A stretch of DNA of 11,210 nt, taken from contig DAIUAM010000069.1 of assembly GCA_036847185.1 (NCBI GenBank), positions 1 to 11,210 of the forward strand. The letters run 5' to 3'. Made by a program: the position numbers and the translations under genes. The number at the start of each line of letters is the position of its first letter. Position 1 is the first letter of the stretch. The notes under the pieces were generated by a model. It was given only the letters and a program-made list of their open reading frames with translations. It ran no database searches and was not told where the DNA came from. Below, in pieces: positions 1-5,389 of the stretch. This DNA comes from UBA4738 sp002413305. Its GTDB lineage: Bacteria > Actinomycetota > UBA4738.

Positions 1-110
1 AGCTCGATGCGGTCGCGGTCGTTCTGGCGGTTCTTGACGGTGTTGTAGTTCCGCCGCTTGCAGTCGGTGCACGCCAAGGTGATGATCGGCCGGTTGTCGG
101 TCTTCGCCAT
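1..110 (-). CDS. rpmG: 50S ribosomal protein L33 (partial, 3' end beyond window)
   Basis: L33 is a small zinc-ribbon protein of the large ribosomal subunit. The visible 36 residues start MAKTDNRPIITLACTDC and continue with the typical RRNYNTVKNRQN stretch. The first CxxC zinc knuckle (C14, C17) is present, so this is the zinc-binding (C+) form; the second knuckle would lie left of the window. The start is the ATG at 110, preceded by the ribosome binding site GGAAGG. The gene follows tRNA-Thr and tRNA-Met on the same strand. This tRNA-Thr/tRNA-Met/rpmG order is well known in Actinobacteria, where secE and nusG lie a short distance downstream, so those genes are expected to the left. The family call is secure; only the C-terminus is missing, through the window edge. 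Confidence 0.95.
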   Translation of the reverse strand, partial: MAKTDNRPIITLACTDCKRRNYNTVKNRQNDRDRIE

Positions 111-165
111 GGTTCCTTCCCTCTGTTGTCCCGCCCGTTCGTCGTTCCGGCCGTGCCACCCGCGG

Positions 166-237
166 TAGCGGCGGGTGGAATCGAACCACCGACACAGCGA
201 TTATGAGCCGCTTGCTCTGCCTCTGAGCTACGCCGCC
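166..237 (-). tRNA. tRNA-Met (anticodon CAT)
   Basis: Read on the minus strand, the gene runs from G at 237 to the discriminator A at 166 (72 nt). The acceptor stem GGCGGCG pairs with CGCCGCT, with a G-U at the first pair. The D arm begins GCTC and closes with GAGC. The anticodon stem AGCGG/TCGCT holds the loop CTCATAA, giving anticodon CAT at 205-203. The T arm is GGTGG-TTCGATT-CCACC. CC follows the discriminator, but a full CCA is not encoded. The loop and its position beside tRNA-Thr and rpmG suggest the elongator tRNA-Met, although tRNA-Ile2 (modified CAT) cannot be formally excluded by eye. Confidence 0.93.
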
Positions 238-293
238 TCAGGCTCCAGTGTAGAGGATGACCTCGTTCGAGCCACCCTCTCGGGGTGCGTTCG

Positions 294-366
294 AGCTGGA
301 GGCGGGAATCGAACCCGCGACCCCGGACTTACCATGCCCGTGCTCTGCCGACTGAGCTACTCCAGC
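294..366 (-). tRNA. tRNA-Thr (anticodon GGT)
   Basis: On the minus strand the gene starts with G at 366 and ends with discriminator T at 294 (73 nt). The acceptor stem GCTGGAG/CTCCAGC is perfect over seven pairs. The D arm is GCTC...GAGC, the anticodon arm is CGGGC-ATGGTAA-GTCCG (anticodon GGT), and the T arm is GCGGG-TTCGATT-CCCGC. A T discriminator, with no encoded CCA, is normal for actinobacterial tRNA-Thr. It lies 56 nt upstream of tRNA-Met on the same strand, and the two are probably cotranscribed with rpmG. Confidence 0.95.
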
Positions 367-379
367 GCTCCGAGCGGCC

Positions 380-385
380 ATGATA
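380..385 (-). promoter_or_regulatory. possible -10 box of the tRNA-Thr/tRNA-Met/rpmG transcript
   Basis: On the minus strand the hexamer TATCAT lies 13 bases upstream of the first base of tRNA-Thr. That would place transcription start about seven bases before the tRNA. No good -35 is visible at 16-18 bp, so this is a suggestion only. Confidence 0.35.
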
Positions 386-427
386 GCGGACGGACCCGCG
401 GAGACCGGTCGATATCCCGGTAGGTGG

Positions 428-455
428 TTGAACCGTCCCCTGGACGGGATACGGT
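428..455 (+). promoter_or_regulatory. sigma70-type promoter of the small membrane protein gene, with an inverted repeat in its spacer
   Basis: TTGAAC (428-433) and TACGGT (450-455) are separated by 16 bp and fit -35 and -10 boxes. Transcription would start near 462, just before the AGGAGG ribosome binding site at 471-476. The spacer is largely a perfect inverted repeat: CCGTCC (433-438), a three-base gap, then GGACGG (442-447). It could be an operator or chance. The region between this promoter and tRNA-Thr is a divergent intergenic space. Confidence 0.5.
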
Positions 456-480
456 GGGCAGAACGAGCGAAGGAGGAAGG

Positions 481-765
481 ATGGTCGGAGTCTCATACAC
501 CACCACGAACGGCGGAACGGTCGGGATCATCCTCGTCGTCTATATCGCGTTCCTGATCCTGTTCCTGATCGCGAACGTCAAGATCATCACGAAGGCCGGA
601 TATTCGGGGTGGTGGATCCTGATCATGTTCGTGCCGCTGGTGAACCTCATCATGTATCTGGTGTTCGCGTTCTCGGAATGGCCCATCCTGCGCAACCGCG
701 GGACCGGCCAGGTCGCCGGACCGAGCGGTCCGCCGGCGGTCCCGCCCGCGCCCTCCCAGTACTAG
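481..765 (+). CDS. small two-helix membrane protein (hypothetical)
   Basis: A 94-residue protein. I chose the ATG at 481 because it follows AGGAGGAAGG directly; the reading frame is open further upstream but lacks support there. After a short polar N-terminus (MVGVSYTTTNGG) come a hydrophobic helix at about residues 13-33, a charged turn (KIITKAGYSG), a second helix at about 44-64 and a Pro/Ala/Gly-rich tail (GPSGPPAVPPAPSQY). The helix-KAGYSGWW-helix layout resembles small DUF805/DUF5684-like membrane proteins, and the lone motif SEWPI follows the second helix. No catalytic residue is recognisable. Both termini may be on the same side of the membrane. It is transcribed away from the tRNA/rpmG cluster from its own promoter. 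Being a real gene is likely; function is unknown. Confidence 0.75.
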   Translation: MVGVSYTTTNGGTVGIILVVYIAFLILFLIANVKIITKAGYSGWWILIMFVPLVNLIMYLVFAFSEWPILRNRGTGQVAGPSGPPAVPPAPSQY

Positions 766-780
766 ACCGGGTCCCTGGGG

Positions 781-948
781 CACGATCGTTCCGAGGTCCG
801 CCAGCACCAGCTCCCGGTCGTCGTCCTCCGCGACGGCCTCTGCCGCGGCCCGGGCAAGCCGAACGTACTCCTGGGTCTGTTCGTCGGCCCTCGCCAACCG
901 GTGGGTGCGAGCCAGCGCCTCGTAGGCGAACGCCAGATCGAAGTCGCC
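781..948 (-). pseudogene. C-terminal remnant of an actinobacterial conserved hypothetical protein
   Basis: On the minus strand the frame beginning at 948 reads GDFDLAFAYEALARTHRLA and continues through a helical stretch to DDDRELVLADLGTIV at 781. I recognise this as the C-terminal helical-repeat part of a common actinobacterial hypothetical family of about 140 residues. There it follows a tetratricopeptide-like section. The N-terminal part is missing: upstream of 948 the frame reads SGGIDPVGGRPVQ, which does not look like the family, and the vapC stop codon lies less than 100 bases away. At the other end the frame runs on past the usual C-terminus, with no stop where expected, into the antisense of the membrane-protein gene. 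No start or ribosome binding site is visible. I read it as a decayed gene fragment. The family assignment is from memory and would need a protein search. Confidence 0.5.
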
Positions 949-1038
949 TTGAACAGGTCGGCCGCCAACCGGGTCGATCCCTCCGGAGTGCTCACGATGA
1001 CGCCAGGGTGGCGTTCTCCTCAGCCGTCACCGCGAGCC

Positions 1039-1431
1039 TCAAGCTCCCACCGGCCACAGTTCGACCACCATCTCCGGCATGGGAAAGTCCCGAGGGTTCC
1101 CCGTGGCAAGCCGGGCGCCGACACCTGCCGCAGCCGCGGCGACCAGACAATCGGCCTGGCTGAGCGTGACCCCCCGCCCCGCGAACTCCCGTCGCCAACC
1201 GCCGGCCAACTCGCCCTGTTGTCGCCCCAAGGGTGCCATGCGCAGGCCGTTCAGCAGCCGGCCCACCCCTGACTCCTCGCCGGAACGGAGCCCTCGCATC
1301 AACTCCTCCACGTTCACCGCGCAGACGAACGGCACATCGCCCGTCCGCCGGAGTGCTCGGAGCCGGTCGGCCGCGGGGCGCCCCCGAAGGGCGTCGATGA
1401 GCACGGTGGTGTCGAGCAGGATCGGCGCCAC
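1039..1431 (-). CDS. vapC: VapC-type PIN-domain ribonuclease toxin
   Basis: A 130-residue PIN-domain endoribonuclease, the toxin half of a type II pair; family members cut tRNA or rRNA and need Mg2+/Mn2+. The acidic site is intact by eye: D7 in LLDTTVLIDAL, E42/E43 in NVEELMRGL, D94 in SQADCLVAAAA, and the closing TGNPRDF motif with N112 and D115. Length is normal. The start is GTG at 1431, six bases after the stop of the antitoxin gene, so translation is probably coupled; the ribosome binding site is weak (GTGGGG). The toxin should be held inactive by the VapB encoded immediately upstream. Its RNA target cannot be predicted from the sequence. A decayed gene fragment lies directly downstream, which suits an accessory module. 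Confidence 0.9.
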   Translation of the reverse strand: MAPILLDTTVLIDALRGRPAADRLRALRRTGDVPFVCAVNVEELMRGLRSGEESGVGRLLNGLRMAPLGRQQGELAGGWRREFAGRGVTLSQADCLVAAAAAGVGARLATGNPRDFPMPEMVVELWPVGA

Positions 1432-1437
1432 GGCTTT

Positions 1438-1677
1438 CTACCCCACTCGCCGAGAATCTCCGGTTCGCTGAGCGCGAACCCACGCCCCGGGGTCGGAGTC
1501 CCAGTCATGGCCCTCCTTAGCGATCGCTCCGAGCGCGGCCTCGATCTCATCCCAGCGACGGTGGTCGTCCAGGACGCGCCGCACGGCTTCCGCGATGAAT
1601 GCGCTCCGCTGCCGGCTCCCGACTCGGCGGTCCAACTCGGCGATGAGCGCATCATCGAGGGATATGTGCACTCGCAT
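1438..1677 (-). CDS. vapB: VapB-type ribbon-helix-helix antitoxin
   Basis: A 79-residue antitoxin. The N-terminus MRVHISLDDALIAELDRRV is a ribbon-helix-helix: a DNA-contacting beta strand followed by two helices (SAFIAEAVRRVL). The C-terminal tail with WDEIEAAL and HDWDSDPGAWVR is the expected toxin-wrapping segment. I chose the ATG at 1677 rather than the in-frame GTG at 1683. An extended -10 box lies at 1684-1689, so the GTG would touch the promoter, whereas the ATG sits exactly where transcription should begin. No Shine-Dalgarno sequence exists at either start. VapB dimers normally bind their own promoter. A TGTGC (1665-1669)/GCACA (1690-1694) inverted repeat spans the start and could be the operator. 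Confidence 0.88.
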   Translation of the reverse strand: MRVHISLDDALIAELDRRVGSRQRSAFIAEAVRRVLDDHRRWDEIEAALGAIAKEGHDWDSDPGAWVRAQRTGDSRRVG

Positions 1678-1683
1678 GGCCAC

Positions 1684-1692
1684 ACGCTAGCA
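1684..1692 (-). promoter_or_regulatory. extended -10 promoter of vapBC, giving a leaderless transcript
   Basis: The minus strand reads TGC-TAGCGT (the hexamer occupies 1689-1684), a TGn extended -10 box. The A of the vapB ATG at 1677 is seven bases beyond the hexamer, the normal distance to the start point. The mRNA would therefore begin at the start codon. The -35 region (TTCCCC) is poor, as is usual for extended -10 promoters. Leaderless antitoxin mRNAs are common in Actinobacteria. Confidence 0.55.
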
Positions 1693-1729
1693 CACAGCGG
1701 GCGCACGGGGAAGCGGCCGCTCGTTGCTC

Positions 1730-1806
1730 GGTGGACCAGGGGACGCTACTCGAACCTACCGAGCAGCAGGTTACTAGCCCTGTTCTTACGCTGAGACCAC
1801 TGGTCC
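1730..1806 (-). other. tRNA-like structured element or degenerate tRNA
   Basis: Read on the minus strand, a 75-base unit starts GGACCAG (1806-1800) and ends CTGGTCC (1739-1733), a perfect seven-pair acceptor-like stem. A, C, C follow. The next two bases after the 5' arm are TG. Inside is a loop-like CTAGTAA (1777-1771), which has the shape of an anticodon loop, and further on GGTTCGAGT, which matches a T-loop. However, the canonical D and T stems do not form. Instead there is an 8-pair hairpin, GCTGCTCG/CGAGTAGC with one G-U, at 1767-1760/1752-1745, and a CAGG/CCTG hairpin at 1782-1779/1770-1767. It ends about 40 bases upstream of the vapB promoter. It could be a decayed tRNA, an integration scar or a small structured RNA. 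Confidence 0.35.
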
Positions 1807-1811
1807 TTTTG

Positions 1812-2011
1812 CTGCGTCGCCTGCCGTGATTCCCGGGCGGGGCACTCCGGAGCGCTTGCATGCCAGACCAATGGGTGATGCCTGGAGGACTCCCTGAAAG
1901 GCGCGGGAGGGAACAAGGGAGCGGCGCGGCAATCCGCGCTCTGTCTTTGTGCCGTTGCGACCGGGCGGCGGGGCGAGACCGAACGGATCAGACGCGATCC
2001 TGCAGATGTGT
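1812..2011. other. gene-free intergenic stretch
   Basis: Together with the element to its left, this completes a gap of about 330 bases between vapB and the dehydrogenase gene. I see no frame with protein-like composition and no recognisable RNA family. The one structural feature is the hairpin at 1924-1939, listed separately. The dehydrogenase stop codon (TAA) is at 2014-2012 on the minus strand. Confidence 0.5.
1924..1939 (-). terminator. possible transcription terminator hairpin after the liv/dehydrogenase operon
   Basis: GCGCGG (1924-1929) and CCGCGC (1934-1939) form a perfect six-pair stem with a four-base loop, 72 bases beyond the stop codon of the last operon gene. On the minus strand it is followed by a CT-rich stretch with only short T runs. 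It is therefore not a canonical terminator, though such weak hairpins are common in high-GC genomes. Confidence 0.3.
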
Positions 2012-2893
2012 TTACGGATCCACGCCGGACATGATGGCGAGAACCTCGAAGAGCACCGCGAAGTCCCTCTTCTCCAGGCCGAGAGCCCGAGCTGCGGTGA
2101 GCATCTGGTTCGCGGTCGCCGTCGTGGGCAGCGGAACGTTGAGCTGCCGGCCCATCTCCAGGGCCACGAGGAGGTCCTTCTGCATCATGTTCACATCGAA
2201 CCAGGCCTCGTCCGGTTGTCCCAGCACGAACGGCCCGCGGTACTTGATCATCGGCGAGGCGATCACGCTGTTCAGCAGGACGTGGACGGCGGTCTCGCGA
2301 GGGATGCCGCTCTGCTCCGCCAGGAGCACCCCTTCGCTGAAGGCCAGCATCTGAACTGCGAGGCTGAGGTTCGTAGCGATCTTCATCGCCACCGCCTGCC
2401 CGTTGGGCCCGACGTGCGTGACGGTCGGGCCGATCTGGCGAAGCAGGGGGAGGACCTGTTCGACGACGGCGGCGTCACCGCCGACCATGATCGAGAGCTT
2501 CCCTTCCTGCAGCGTGCTGACGCTGCCCGACACCGGGGCGTCCAGCATCCTCGCGCCGGTGGCTGCCACTCTCGTCGCCAGCTCGCGACTGGCGGCAGGA
2601 CTGATCGAGCTCATGTCCACGAACACCTTGCCGGGAGCCAGTCCGGCCAGCAGTCCGTCGGGCCCGTCGATGACGGCTTGGAGCGCCGCGGTGTCGGTGA
2701 CCATCGTGAAGACGACGTCGGCGGACTCGGCGACGACTCGGGGGGTGTCGGCCCACCGCATCCCCGCCTCGAGCAACCACTCGGCCTTCGATCGGGTGCG
2801 GTTGTACCCTGTCACGTCGTTCCCCGCGTCCAGCAGACGCTTCGCGATACGTCCGCCCATGATCCCCAAGCCCACGAACCCCAGTTCCGCCAT
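2012..2893 (-). CDS. NAD(P)-dependent beta-hydroxyacid dehydrogenase (3-hydroxyisobutyrate dehydrogenase / GLYR family)
   Basis: A 293-residue cytosolic oxidoreductase that interconverts a short 3- or 2-hydroxyacid and its semialdehyde or oxo form. The Rossmann motif GFVGLGIMG is at residues 5-13; NRT at 31-33 may favour NADP(H). The substrate-binding motif is DAPVSGS (118-124). The catalytic lysine is K171 in GQAVAMKIATN with N175, and KD at 239-240 completes the site. Length is normal. The SGS form, rather than the SGG of classic 3-hydroxyisobutyrate dehydrogenases, recalls the glyoxylate/succinic-semialdehyde reductase branch. The ATG at 2893 has an excellent GGGGGAGGA ribosome binding site. 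It starts 20 bases after livF, so it is probably the last gene of that operon and may act on a product of the imported substrate. The exact substrate is uncertain. Confidence 0.88.
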   Translation of the reverse strand: MAELGFVGLGIMGGRIAKRLLDAGNDVTGYNRTRSKAEWLLEAGMRWADTPRVVAESADVVFTMVTDTAALQAVIDGPDGLLAGLAPGKVFVDMSSISPAASRELATRVAATGARMLDAPVSGSVSTLQEGKLSIMVGGDAAVVEQVLPLLRQIGPTVTHVGPNGQAVAMKIATNLSLAVQMLAFSEGVLLAEQSGIPRETAVHVLLNSVIASPMIKYRGPFVLGQPDEAWFDVNMMQKDLLVALEMGRQLNVPLPTTATANQMLTAARALGLEKRDFAVLFEVLAIMSGVDP

Positions 2894-2913
2894 CCTCGTC
2901 TTCCTCCCCCCGC

Positions 2914-3648
2914 CTATCCCGTGTTCGCCGTGGCTGCGCCGAGATACAGGCGCGCGACCTCGGGGTCTTGAAGCAGACTCGATCCGCTCCCCTGCAGCCG
3001 AACCCTCCCCGATTCCATCACCACTCCGTGGTGGGCGATGGCCAGTGCCGAACGGGCGTTCTGTTCGACCAGAAGGATCGTTCGACCGCCCTCGTTGATC
3101 TCCTTGATCGTGCGGAAGACCAGGCGCCGCGCCCTGGGGTCGAGGCCCGTCGACGGCTCGTCCATCAGCACCAGGACCGGATCAAGCATCAGCGCCCGCG
3201 CGATCTCGACGATCTTCTGCTCTCCTCCGGAGAGCGACCCGGCACGGGCGTGCCGCCGTTCCGCGACGATGGTGAACCGCTCGGCGATCGCGTCGATGCG
3301 CCTTCGGACCAGCGCGCGGTCCTTCAAGACGAACCCGCCCATCAAGACGTTGTCCCAGACCGTCATCGATGGGAACAGGCTTCGCTCCTGCGGCACGTGC
3401 ACGACCCCGTGGTCGAGGATGGCCTGCGGGGAACGTCCTGCGATGGAAACGCCCGCTAGCGTGATCTCACCCCTCTTCGGCCGAAGCAGGCCGCTCACCG
3501 TCTTGAGCACGGTGGACTTTCCAGCACCATTGGGGCCGATCAGGCACGTGACGGCGCCCTCCTCCACCGCGAGGTCGATGCCGTGCAGCACGTTGCCCTG
3601 TCCGTAGCCGGCCACCACTCCGTGCAGCAGCAGCAGCGCGCTTCCCAC
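2914..3648 (-). CDS. livF: branched-chain amino acid type ABC transporter, ATP-binding protein LivF
   Basis: One of the two cytoplasmic ATPases of the importer, 244 residues, full length. Walker A GPNGAGKST is at 38-46, the Q-loop glutamine at Q87, signature LSGGEQ at 139-144, Walker B VLVLMDEP at 158-165, and the LivF-type ILLVEQN switch at 191-197. The true start is GTG at 3648: its G is the last base of the livG stop codon (TAGTG), with GGGGG just upstream. A longer open frame to 4059 exists but only overlaps livG in another frame and has no protein-like content. LivF pairs with LivG below the LivH/LivM membrane dimer. HAA-type importers carry branched-chain amino acids but also amides, urea and other small compounds, so the substrate is set by the binding protein. 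Confidence 0.95.
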   Translation of the reverse strand: MGSALLLLHGVVAGYGQGNVLHGIDLAVEEGAVTCLIGPNGAGKSTVLKTVSGLLRPKRGEITLAGVSIAGRSPQAILDHGVVHVPQERSLFPSMTVWDNVLMGGFVLKDRALVRRRIDAIAERFTIVAERRHARAGSLSGGEQKIVEIARALMLDPVLVLMDEPSTGLDPRARRLVFRTIKEINEGGRTILLVEQNARSALAIAHHGVVMESGRVRLQGSGSSLLQDPEVARLYLGAATANTG

Positions 3649-4379
3649 TAGGCCCCCAGATACGCGTCGAGCACCAGCTGATCCCGCTGGACCTCCGCCG
3701 GCGGGCCCTCCGCCAGCGTCGCCCCGTGGTCGAGCACGATGACCGGGTCGCACAACCGCATCACCAGGCTCATCTCGTGCTCCACCACCAGGAACGTGAT
3801 CCCCTGGCGGCGGAGGTCCCGGATGTGCTCCTCCATCGTCGCCGCCATCACCGGGTTCACGCCGGCTGTCGGTTCGTCCAGCATCACGAGCTTGGGCCGG
3901 CCCATGAGGACGGATGCGAACTCGAGGAGCTTCTGCTGGCCGTAGGAGAGTTGCCGAGCCTTGTTGCCGGTGAGATCGGCGAGTCCGAACCGGGCCAGGA
4001 TCTCCTCGGCCTGCTTCCGGTCGATCGGGCGGACGTCCCGCTCGAGGAGGGACCACCACGGCCTGTTCGCCGCGACGGCCAGGTTCTCGATCAGCGTGAG
4101 CTCAGGGAAGACCCGCGGCTGTTGAAAGGTTCGGGTGAGCCCGGCCCGGTAGCAGCGGGCGGGATCCGGCCGTGAGAGGCGACGACCGTCGAACGCGACG
4201 GACCCGGCATCCGGCCGCAGGTATCCGGTGATCATGTTGAACACGGTGGTCTTTCCGGAGCCGTTCGGTCCGATCAGCGCCGTGATAGACCCCGCCGCTA
4301 CCGAGAAAGTGCACCGGTCCACGGCGGTGATACCGCCGAAGCGTTTGGTCAGGGCGTTCGCCTCGAGGAGCGCGGTCAA
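3648..4379 (-). CDS. livG: branched-chain amino acid type ABC transporter, ATP-binding protein LivG
   Basis: The second ATPase of the importer, 243 residues. Walker A GPNGSGKTT lies at 37-45, the Q-loop glutamine at Q86 in FQQPRVFPELT, signature LSYGQQ at 144-149, Walker B LVMLDEP at 164-170, and switch histidine H201 in VVEHEM. The tail DAYLGA is typical of LivG. I chose the TTG at 4379, which overlaps the livM TGA stop as TTGA and has AGAGG eight bases upstream. The longer open frame to 4712 only overlaps livM. A TTG start coupled to the upstream stop suggests that LivG synthesis depends on ribosomes arriving from livM. All nucleotide-binding residues look intact. Confidence 0.95.
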   Translation of the reverse strand: MTALLEANALTKRFGGITAVDRCTFSVAAGSITALIGPNGSGKTTVFNMITGYLRPDAGSVAFDGRRLSRPDPARCYRAGLTRTFQQPRVFPELTLIENLAVAANRPWWSLLERDVRPIDRKQAEEILARFGLADLTGNKARQLSYGQQKLLEFASVLMGRPKLVMLDEPTAGVNPVMAATMEEHIRDLRRQGITFLVVEHEMSLVMRLCDPVIVLDHGATLAEGPPAEVQRDQLVLDAYLGA

Positions 4380-5389
4380 GTCAGGACCTCTTCGGGATGC
4401 ACCTCGGCCGTCACCGGTGAACCCGTCCGCCGGTCTCGGCGCCGGGCGGCCGCATCCCGGATCGAGGGCAGGATCCCTCGCGGCAACAGAAGGATGATCG
4501 CGAGGAACACTGCGGAGTAGGCGATCAGGTACAGCTCGCTGGCACCGTACCGATAGGCGAGCCACTGCTGGGCCGGGACGAGGATGAACGCACCCAGCGC
4601 CGGCCCCCACACGGTTCCGGCACCACCCAGGAACACGGGCAACAGCGATCCGATCATGATCAGCGGGTCGACCGCGTACTGCGGGTACACGTAGCCGATG
4701 TAGTACGCCCACACCCCGCCGATCATGGCGGTCATGCCCACGCTCACCGCGAACGTGACGACCTTCGCCTCCGTGGTCCGGACCCCGACTCCCCTGGCCT
4801 TGTCCTCGTCATCGCGGATCGCGAAGAGCATCAGCCCGAGCCGGTCGCGGCGTACGTGCCACGAGACGAACGTCGCCAGGGCGAAGATGGCGAGCAGGGC
4901 GAGATAGAACGGGCGCTCGTAAAGGGAGAAGGAGGGACTGGGCATCGACGTCCCCTGCGACCCGTGCGTGAGGCCGCGGAGGTTGAACGCCAGCTGCTGG
5001 ACCACGAACAGAAGCGTCAACGTCACGATGGCGAAGGTCATGTGCCGCGTTCTCACGGACAGCCATGCCACAGGCACGCCGAGAAGCGCGGCCCCGATTC
5101 CGACGACCGGAAGCAGCATGAAGGGGAGCAGCCCCGATGCGCCGATCCCGATGTGCTTCGCCAGGATGGCTTCGGCGTATGCCCCGAGGCCGAAGAAGGC
5201 CACGTGCCCCAGGGAGACGTATCCCGAGTACCCGCCCATTAGGTTCCACGCCTGTGCCAATCCGGCGTACATCAGGACGAAGAACGCCATGTTCAGCACC
5301 CAATGCTGGGCGAACGCGAATGGAAAGGCCAGGAGGGCTCCGATGAAGATCGCGCCACGAGCCACGCCGGCCGTCGACAGCCGGCTCAC
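4376..5389 (-). CDS. livM: branched-chain amino acid type ABC transporter, permease LivM
   Basis: A 337-residue inner-membrane permease. About eight to ten hydrophobic helices are visible from residue 13 to 303. The family motif GGYSGYVSLGHVAFFGLGAY is at 52-71, and the cytoplasmic coupling segment with AIRDDEDKARGVGV at 190-203 contacts the ATPases. LLPRGI near 301-306 is also typical of the family. The charged tail after about residue 311 (RDAAARRRDRR) is cytoplasmic. The start is GTG at 5389, overlapping the livH TGA stop as GTGA, with GAGGGG upstream; a longer frame to 5965 has no membrane-protein character. It works as a heterodimer with LivH. Nothing is truncated. Confidence 0.95.
   Translation of the reverse strand: MSRLSTAGVARGAIFIGALLAFPFAFAQHWVLNMAFFVLMYAGLAQAWNLMGGYSGYVSLGHVAFFGLGAYAEAILAKHIGIGASGLLPFMLLPVVGIGAALLGVPVAWLSVRTRHMTFAIVTLTLLFVVQQLAFNLRGLTHGSQGTSMPSPSFSLYERPFYLALLAIFALATFVSWHVRRDRLGLMLFAIRDDEDKARGVGVRTTEAKVVTFAVSVGMTAMIGGVWAYYIGYVYPQYAVDPLIMIGSLLPVFLGGAGTVWGPALGAFILVPAQQWLAYRYGASELYLIAYSAVFLAIILLLPRGILPSIRDAAARRRDRRTGSPVTAEVHPEEVLT

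Noticed and set aside
175..423. 82-residue open frame on the plus strand
   Set aside because: It runs antisense through both tRNA genes; no ribosome binding site or protein-like content.
718..731. Palindrome GGACCGAGCGGTCC near the end of the membrane protein gene as a terminator
   Set aside because: It is inside the coding sequence, before the stop codon, and no T-run follows.
609..1163. 184-residue plus-strand open frame overlapping the end of the small membrane protein gene
   Set aside because: Highly Pro/Arg-rich, overlapping a better gene and antisense to vapC; no start signal.
1732..1806. Calling the element a functional tRNA
   Set aside because: The acceptor stem is perfect, but the T stem cannot form around TTCGAGT, the D stem has mismatches, and there are three extra bases before the 3' acceptor arm.
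1949..2971. 340-residue open frame on the plus strand
   Set aside because: It lies opposite the dehydrogenase gene, is dominated by His/Arg/Gly/Asp, has no ribosome binding site and resembles no family; it is a product of GC-rich codon use on the other strand.
2914..4059. N-terminally extended version of LivF (381 residues)
   Set aside because: The extra residues come from reading livG in another frame. The GTG at 3648 gives the normal family length and a stop/start overlap.
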